This document shows positions 60,001-64,000 of a stretch of DNA of 64,000 nucleotides, one piece after another; within the stretch, counting starts at the first letter, position 1; each line of letters opens with the position of its first letter. Position numbers and translations under genes: made by a program. The notes under the pieces are model-generated. The model made no database searches and was not told the origin of the DNA. It saw only the letters and a program-made list of their open reading frames with translations. This DNA is from an uncultured Brachybacterium sp. (GTDB lineage Bacteria > Actinomycetota > Actinomycetes > Actinomycetales > Dermabacteraceae), in assembly GCF_947500705.1 (NCBI RefSeq), contig NZ_CANMSY010000001.1, forward strand, positions 124,001-188,000. Reading direction: 5' to 3'.

Positions 60001-60407
60001 GGGTCGCCGCCGAGCTGGACCGGCGCGAGGTGCGCTACTCGCACCTGGACGGCTCCACCCGCGACCGCGATGCGGCGGTGACCGGCTTCCGCGAGGGCGA
60101 TGCGCCGGTGTTCCTGATCTCGCTGAAGGCGGGCGGCTTCGGCCTCACCCTCACGGAGGCGGACTATGTGTTCCTGCTGGACCCGTGGTGGAACCCGGCC
60201 GCGGAGAACCAGGCCGTGGACCGCGCCCACCGCATCGGCCAGGAGCGCCAGGTGATGGTGTACCGCATGATCGCGGAGGACACCATCGAGGAGAAGGTGC
60301 TCGCGCTGCAGCGCCGCAAGGCCGAGCTGTTCGACGCCCTCACCGACGGCGGGGAGGCGTTCCGTTCCGCAGTGACGGCGGAGGACCTGCGCGAGCTGCT
60401 GAGCTGA
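57081..60407 (+). CDS. SNF2/Rad54-type DEAD/DEAH helicase with SWIM zinc finger
   Basis: 1108 residues from the ATG at 57081 (GGAGGG upstream). A SWIM zinc finger, C-x-C...C-x-H (C94, C96, C102, H104; CDCSAGEACVH), starts the protein, then a long region with no known domain but conserved in actinobacterial homologues. The SNF2 ATPase begins near 640 (LRPYQHEGFTWLDFLF): Walker A DDMGLGKTVQTL (about 670), LDEAQFVKN (about 771), AITGTPMENSLDDLW, and the helicase C-terminal motifs SQFTSYLDR, LISLKAGGFGLTLTEADYVFLLDPWWNPAAENQAVDRAHRIGQ. It remodels or translocates on DNA or RNA. The role is unknown. Confidence 0.92.
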   Translation: MSDPVLLPRLLPSAISHHVGDRTASRGLGAARAGRVADLRWEVASSTVSAEVAEEDGTLRHPEVLLAEYEDDSVSRRFHTPGPGGLWRPRSSGCDCSAGEACVHVAATLYRLNDLGAQVVRESPPAEWRSVLRPLLNSTPSTDIGNAAMPRPLALRFDLEAGTSGTGASRHHREVATPAHVEAGAELWLGMRPLTRGRKGAWIKGDLSWRTFEFRLAGREYDPTQGEALTRIFAAASVERSYSSGAIDHLWLNSITSPLLWQSLEHARAAGVEFLPGSGLATIDLVAGGEVGLDLQSDGPAGESAGELYVRPRIAVAGQKATRGRLLGASGVLDVETTEDELLAARLAPLGSSVPRALRSLLHRREPLVIPAADRQAFLEVAYPQLRTLTTMTSLDGSVELPAARRPTLHLTAAYASGDRLSLRWSWRYHDPDRRLPMDQRQGAHRDLAHEDEVIAAAMTLWPLEATDSPELLSGIDTAHFTEHVLDALAALDHVEVEITGTRHAYRELDSAPNVRVTQQASPGKNDWFDLGFEITIDGRQIPFPSLFVALARGSAKLLMPDRTYFSLDHPAFDALRELIREGEALAEWEPERQQISRFQVDMWNDLQEVADETVASSEWSRTALSLRSLENTPPPPLPRGLQAELRPYQHEGFTWLDFLFTHGLGGVLADDMGLGKTVQTLALIARAREQDPSAPPFLVVAPASVLPVWRREAERFTPGLTVRVLDRTAASRGTDLPAAAIGADLLVTSYSVLRIDEQEFASSRFQGFVLDEAQFVKNRRSRTHRAAKGVRADFRLAITGTPMENSLDDLWAILDLVAPGLLGTAIGFRKQYTLPIETGDHPGRMALLRRRVRPFLLRRTKELVAAELPEKHEEVLMVTLSPEHRAVYDSVLQRERKKVLGLIDTDLDRSRFIVFRSLTLLRMLALDPALVDAEEYADVPSSKLEALFDRLEEVIGDGHRVLLFSQFTSYLDRVAAELDRREVRYSHLDGSTRDRDAAVTGFREGDAPVFLISLKAGGFGLTLTEADYVFLLDPWWNPAAENQAVDRAHRIGQERQVMVYRMIAEDTIEEKVLALQRRKAELFDALTDGGEAFRSAVTAEDLRELLS

Positions 60408-60436
60408 CGGCGCCGCTCAGAGCTGACGGCGCCCGC

Positions 60437-61726
60437 TCAGAGCTGCCAGCACAGTTCGGCTGCGCCGTACTCGCCGACAGGCCGTTCGATGCTCACGCCC
60501 TCCACCCTCAGCGGGGGCGGGACGGCATCGAGCACCTTCCCGGCCGCCGTCACTCGCGCGCGGGGCACCTCCAGCGTCTCCGGAGCCTCCACCGGCGGCG
60601 AGGGCATCGCCAGCAGGGCACGGGCCGCGCCGAGCAGGCTGAGCCGCTGCGTGCTCGCCCGGGCACGGGCCAGGGACTCCAACACATGCGCTGCGAGCAG
60701 CTGGCCTGTCGCATGGTCCAGCGCCTGCACCGGGAGTGCGCCGGGGCGGCCGTCGGCACCGCACTCAGTGGCGATGCCGGTCGCGGCCTGGACGATCGAG
60801 TCGAATCCTGCGCGGTGCCCCCAGGGTCCCGTCTCGCCCCAGGCGGAGAGGGAGACGATCACGGCCCGCGGCGCCAGCTGCTCGAGCACCTCGATGCCGA
60901 GACCCAGCGCATCGAGTGCGCCGGGACGGTAGCCGCAGACGATCACGTCGGCCCCGGCGGCGAGCGTCTGGAACTGGTCCGGGTCCCGGCGCAGGTCCAG
61001 CAGTGCGCTGCGCTTGCCCATCCCGGCGGAGAGGTGCTGGTCAGCGAGCTCTGGCCGGTGGGGCGGATCGATGCGGAGCACGTCCGCGCCGAGGCAGGCG
61101 AGCAGCTGGGTTCCACTGGGTCCCGCGATCACGCGGGTCAGGTCCAGCACGCGCACCCCGGCCAACAGGTTCGGCGCAGAGTTCGTCGAGGAACTGGCCG
61201 CTGGTGGAAGCGCTGGGCGCTGCCCGCGCTGGGTGATGTTCACCCATTCCGCGTCCTGCTGCGCCCGGTCCTGCGGGTGCGCGGCCCACTCCTGACAGGT
61301 GCGGACCCTCGCCGCGATGCCGCCGGCCGCGGTGACCTCGTCCTCGATCTCCGCAGCGTCGCGCCGAGCGACCTCGCGCTGGAGGCTGGACCGGTCGTGC
61401 ACCCCGAAGACGCGGCGGAGCACCTCGGCGTGGTGGGGGTAGTTCCCATGCAGGCGCACCCAGCCGTCACGTGCTTCGACGAAGCCGGAGAGCTCACCCC
61501 ACGCCTGCGGGACCCGCCCGTCGATCCGCAGGTGCTCGATCGCCGAGAAGGACGCTGCGACGAGGTCCGCAGTGGTGTCGACGGTGAGAGCGAGGCCGCG
61601 AGCCGCCGCGAGCTCGGCGGCGGCATCCCGCGCCCGCGTCACTGCCGACCAGGCCAGCTGTTCCACATCGAACGGACCGGTCCACCAGCGGCGTGGGGTG
61701 AATGCCCTGGCACCGGTGGCGACCAT
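60437..61726 (-). CDS. CoA transferase family III (CaiB/BaiF-type)
   Basis: 429 residues. The family's N-terminal acyl-CoA-binding segment is not at the start. Instead, an N-terminal actinobacterial extension (DVEQLAWSAVTRARDAAAELAAARG, about 1-155) is followed by the core LLAGVRVLDLTRVIAGPSGTQLLACLGADVLRIDPPHRPELADQHLSAGMGKRSALLDLR, then SLSAWGETGPWGHRAGFDSIVQAATGIATECG, where the catalytic Asp sits in AGFDSIVQA. It transfers CoA between carboxylic acids; the substrate is not determinable. Single gene convergent to the helicase gene, facing rpsI. Confidence 0.85.
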   Translation of the reverse strand: MVATGARAFTPRRWWTGPFDVEQLAWSAVTRARDAAAELAAARGLALTVDTTADLVAASFSAIEHLRIDGRVPQAWGELSGFVEARDGWVRLHGNYPHHAEVLRRVFGVHDRSSLQREVARRDAAEIEDEVTAAGGIAARVRTCQEWAAHPQDRAQQDAEWVNITQRGQRPALPPAASSSTNSAPNLLAGVRVLDLTRVIAGPSGTQLLACLGADVLRIDPPHRPELADQHLSAGMGKRSALLDLRRDPDQFQTLAAGADVIVCGYRPGALDALGLGIEVLEQLAPRAVIVSLSAWGETGPWGHRAGFDSIVQAATGIATECGADGRPGALPVQALDHATGQLLAAHVLESLARARASTQRLSLLGAARALLAMPSPPVEAPETLEVPRARVTAAGKVLDAVPPPLRVEGVSIERPVGEYGAAELCWQL

Positions 61727-61849
61727 GCCCGGAGCCTAGCGGGGCCCGTTCATCGCTGCATGGTCCACCACGCGACGATGCCCCCGACCCGGAGGGCGAG
61801 GGCATCGTGCATGCAGCGTGAAAGGTGCGGGGCAGTGCCCCGCGCCCGA

Positions 61850-62359
61850 TCAGCGCTTGGAGTACTGCGGGGCCTTGCGGGCCTTCTTCAGACCAGCCTT
61901 CTTACGCTCGATGACGCGTGCATCGCGGCGCAGGAAGCCTGCCTTCTTGAGGATCGCGCGGTTCGCGTCTTCGTCGATCTCGTTCAGCGCGCGGGACACA
62001 CCGAGGCGCACGGCGCCGGCCTGTCCGGACGGGCCGCCGCCGTGGAGGCGGACCCACACGTCGAAGCGTCCCTGGAGGTCGAGGGCCGTGAACGGGTCGT
62101 TGACCTCCTGCTGGTGGAGCTTGTTCGGGAAGTAGTTCTCAATGGTGCGGCCATTGATGATCCACTGGCCGGAGCCGGGGGTCAGGCGCACGCGAGCGAT
62201 CGCGCGCTTGCGACGACCGGTGCCGTAGCCCGGTGCGATCGCGGACTGACCGGCGCCGACGGCGGACTCGCCGGTCGACTCGGTGGTGAAGCTCGAGGGT
62301 GCCGACTCGTCGGTCACGGTCTCGAGGTCTTCGGTGGTATCGGGGGTGGTCTCAGTCAC
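61850..62359 (-). CDS. rpsI: 30S ribosomal protein S9
   Basis: 169 residues. Core S9 begins at about residue 42: [82 protein letters not shown], and it ends in [24 protein letters not shown], the tail that reaches the P-site tRNA. About 40 acidic Thr/Glu-rich residues precede it, an extension common in actinobacteria. Downstream of rplM with about 50 bp between, one transcript. Confidence 0.96.
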   Translation of the reverse strand: MTETTPDTTEDLETVTDESAPSSFTTESTGESAVGAGQSAIAPGYGTGRRKRAIARVRLTPGSGQWIINGRTIENYFPNKLHQQEVNDPFTALDLQGRFDVWVRLHGGGPSGQAGAVRLGVSRALNEIDEDANRAILKKAGFLRRDARVIERKKAGLKKARKAPQYSKR

Positions 62360-62409
62360 GGTTCTCCTTGGTTCGTCCGTGCGGCAGGGCGGAGTGGCGG
62401 GACACCCGC

Positions 62410-62853
62410 TTACTGCGCCACCTGATCGATGGTGAAGGGGACGGGCATCTGAGCGGCATGCGGGTGCTCGGAGCCCTTGTAGACCTTGAGCTTCTTGATC
62501 TGCTGATCAGCAAGCTTGTTCTTGGGGAGCATGCCCCGGATGGCCTTCTCCACTGCGCGCTCGGGATTCTTCTCGAGCAGCTCGGAGTAAGGGGTGCTGC
62601 GGAGGCCGCCGGGGTAACCGGAGTGGCGGTAGGCCAGCTTGGCCTCCCGCTTGTTCCCGGTCAGCGCGACCTTTTCAGCGTTGATGATGATCACGAAGTC
62701 GCCTGCATCCACATGGGGTGCGAAGACCGGCTTGTGCTTTCCCCTCAGGAGCTGTGCAACCTGGGAAGCGAGCCGGCCGAGGACGACATCCGTTGCGTCG
62801 ATGACGTGCCAGGAACGCTCGACATCGCCGGGCTTCGGGGTGAACGTACGCAC
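62410..62853 (-). CDS. rplM: 50S ribosomal protein L13
   Basis: 147 residues from the GTG at 62853; upstream in-frame codons are not conserved. Typical L13: [137 protein letters not shown]. First gene of rplM-rpsI. A long leader (about 220 nt) and a good promoter lie upstream. Confidence 0.96.
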   Translation of the reverse strand: MRTFTPKPGDVERSWHVIDATDVVLGRLASQVAQLLRGKHKPVFAPHVDAGDFVIIINAEKVALTGNKREAKLAYRHSGYPGGLRSTPYSELLEKNPERAVEKAIRGMLPKNKLADQQIKKLKVYKGSEHPHAAQMPVPFTIDQVAQ

Positions 62854-63084
62854 TCGTGCCTTCTTCTCTCGTCGTGGTGCCCGGGCGGCAAGACGCCGAC
62901 CAGACACGGTTCGATGGACCGTGGGCACGCTTCCTTCGGGTAAAAGCATGGCCCCTATGGCTGTACCCGGCCCGCTCCGCTCACGACGCGACGGCGGTCC
63001 TGGATGTGGGTGAGATTCCCTTTCGCGCCGGGCATCAGAGAACGGCTGCGGAGTCGGGCACACATCAAGGCACAACAGCGCTCA
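62854..63084 (-). other. Leader region of rplM-rpsI
   Basis: About 230 nt between the predicted promoter and the rplM start without a gene; no known RNA motif is recognised. Confidence 0.5.
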
Positions 63085-63114
63085 ACAATACGCACTGTCG
63101 CACCCGAGCGTCAA
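63085..63114 (-). promoter_or_regulatory. Promoter of rplM-rpsI
   Basis: On the minus strand TTGACG (63109-63114) and TATTGT (63085-63090) are separated by 18 bp, close to the sigma-70-type consensus. The predicted start lies about 230 nt before the rplM GTG, leaving a leader that could carry a translational control element; no known leader fold is recognised. Confidence 0.6.
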
Positions 63115-64000
63115 CGCAGAAGACCCCTCTCAGGGGTGTGATCTGCGCCCGACTCTGCGAACGTTTCTGCAGGCGGCTCCTGGGACGGCGGCTGGCGCAG
63201 GGTGCGGGTGCGCGCAGCCCAGGCCGCGAGCTCCTCGTCGGGCGGGTAGGCGACGTGGTCCAGGGTGAGTCCCTGGGGCGGGCAGAGCGGGGCGGCGCCG
63301 GCGCCATCGCGGGTGGGAGAGACGCGGGTTCGCGCCGCGAGCACCTGCGCCGGCCAGCCGACGTCCCGGCGGCCCTCCCCCACCCCGATCAGGGCGCCGA
63401 CGAGGGAGCGCACCATGTGGTGGCAGAAGGCGTCGGCGACCACGGTGGCGACGATCAGCCCCGCATCCGCGCGCCCTTCCTCCGGTCGTTCCCAGGTCAG
63501 CTCGCGCAGCTCACGGAGAGTGGTCGCGCCGTCGCGGGGGCGGCAGAAGGAGAGGAAGTCGTGCTCGCCGAGCAGCGGGGCGCTCGCCCGTGCCATCGCC
63601 TCGACGTCCAGGGGCCGACGGTGACGAAGCACGTCCCGGCGCACCGGGTCGTGGGCGGCGGGCCCGTCGGAGATCCGGTAGCGGTAACGACGCCACAGCG
63701 CCCCGAAGCGCGCATCGAAGTCACTCGGCACCGCCCGAGCGACATGGACCACGATGTCTTCCGGCAGCACTCCCGCAAGCCGGGTGACCAGCGCCTCGGC
63801 GGGACTGCGGCGCGAGCGCCCGGGCAGGGTGGCCAGCACGTCATCGGGCAGTTCGAGGTGGCAGACCTGTCCCCGGGCATGGACCCCGGTGTCGGTGCGT
63901 CCGGCGACGGTCACCCGGGCCGGGACCCGGGTGATCCGGCCGAGGGCCTCCTCGAGCTCTCCCTGGACCGTGCGCTGGCCGGGCTGGGCGGCCCAGCCGT
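63111..64000 (-). CDS. truA: tRNA pseudouridine synthase A, 5' end outside the window
   Basis: The frame is open to the window edge: WAAQPGQRTVQGELEEAL lies upstream of the catalytic VAGRTDTGVHARGQVCH, whose Asp is the nucleophile for pseudouridine formation at positions 38-40 of tRNAs. Later motifs are RYRYRISDGPAAHDPVRRDVLRHRRPLD, HDFLSFCRPRDGATTLREL, and ADAFCHHMVRSLVGALIGVGEGRRDVGW. About 296 codons are present; only the first few residues are missing. The tail (TRTLRQPPSQEPPAETFAESG) is variable. Downstream of the rplM operon on the same strand in the usual rplQ-truA-rplM order of actinobacteria. Confidence 0.95.
   Translation of the reverse strand, partial: GWAAQPGQRTVQGELEEALGRITRVPARVTVAGRTDTGVHARGQVCHLELPDDVLATLPGRSRRSPAEALVTRLAGVLPEDIVVHVARAVPSDFDARFGALWRRYRYRISDGPAAHDPVRRDVLRHRRPLDVEAMARASAPLLGEHDFLSFCRPRDGATTLRELRELTWERPEEGRADAGLIVATVVADAFCHHMVRSLVGALIGVGEGRRDVGWPAQVLAARTRVSPTRDGAGAAPLCPPQGLTLDHVAYPPDEELAAWAARTRTLRQPPSQEPPAETFAESGADHTPERGLLR

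Noticed and set aside
57048-60230. 1060-codon minus-strand frame opposite the SNF2 helicase
   Set aside because: His/Gln/Gly/Arg-rich shadow of the codon bias of the helicase gene; no domain.
59513-62425. 970-codon plus-strand frame across the helicase end, CoA transferase and rpsI
   Set aside because: Runs through three genes in other frames; composition is that of a shadow.

Overview
This is a high-GC actinobacterial chromosome segment, most like Brachybacterium or another member of the Dermabacteraceae. That placement is inferred from gene content: mycothiol S-conjugate amidase (mca), the histidine phosphatase/DUF3090/SCO1664-family trio, DUF4307, DUF4245, a PIN-PhoH protein and an actinobacterial-style glmS-acpS-nnr-alr-tsaE-tsaB-rimI cluster. 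Core genes have strongly G/C-ending codons. No tRNA, rRNA or CRISPR array was seen.

Layout. 1-6980 is core and semi-core: the 3' part of a GH65 phosphorylase, a broken PAP2 phosphatase, an aldo/keto reductase, trhO, a PspC protein, a GNAT remnant, a RibD-C/DHFR-like protein, and the phosphatase-DUF3090-SCO1664 set. 6981-24128 is an accessory region of lower GC, lying just past the 3' end of ychF (24129-25214, minus strand). It holds an HTH-nucleotidyltransferase remnant, a HigB remnant, a higB-higA-P-loop kinase operon, a predicted PD-(D/E)XK nuclease, an ImmA/IrrE peptidase with a DUF4411 PIN toxin, a type I restriction-modification system with its own XRE regulator, a Cys-rich protein ending in an IS5-type DUF4096 domain, and a TIR-STAND-TPR (NLR-like) protein. 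25215-64000 is core: HxlR/SDR pair, rmuC, ispH, xseAB, a PfkB kinase, fumC, MerR, DUF559, PIN-PhoH, uppS, hemolysin III, mca, greA, an AI-2E-type permease, an ABC exporter, rimI-tsaB-tsaE-alr-nnr-acpS-glmS, coaA, glmM, a SNF2 helicase, a CoA transferase, rpsI-rplM and truA.

Main observation. The accessory region is divided by displaced copies of the last codons of ychF, each reading VEFRF(N/S)V-stop in the same orientation as ychF, at about 7868, 9059, 10405 and 20726, with a more degenerate candidate near 23363. This is the footprint of repeated insertion at the 3' end of ychF: a stack of small defence or toxin-antitoxin islands, each with cargo starting about 35-115 bp beyond a displaced end. 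No tyrosine or serine recombinase is visible. Instead, the Cys-rich/DUF4096 gene and a 14-bp-stem hairpin sit next to two of the ychF ends as a 0.7-kb direct repeat that flanks the TIR-STAND gene. The stack is the best candidate in the window for an undescribed mobile defence system.
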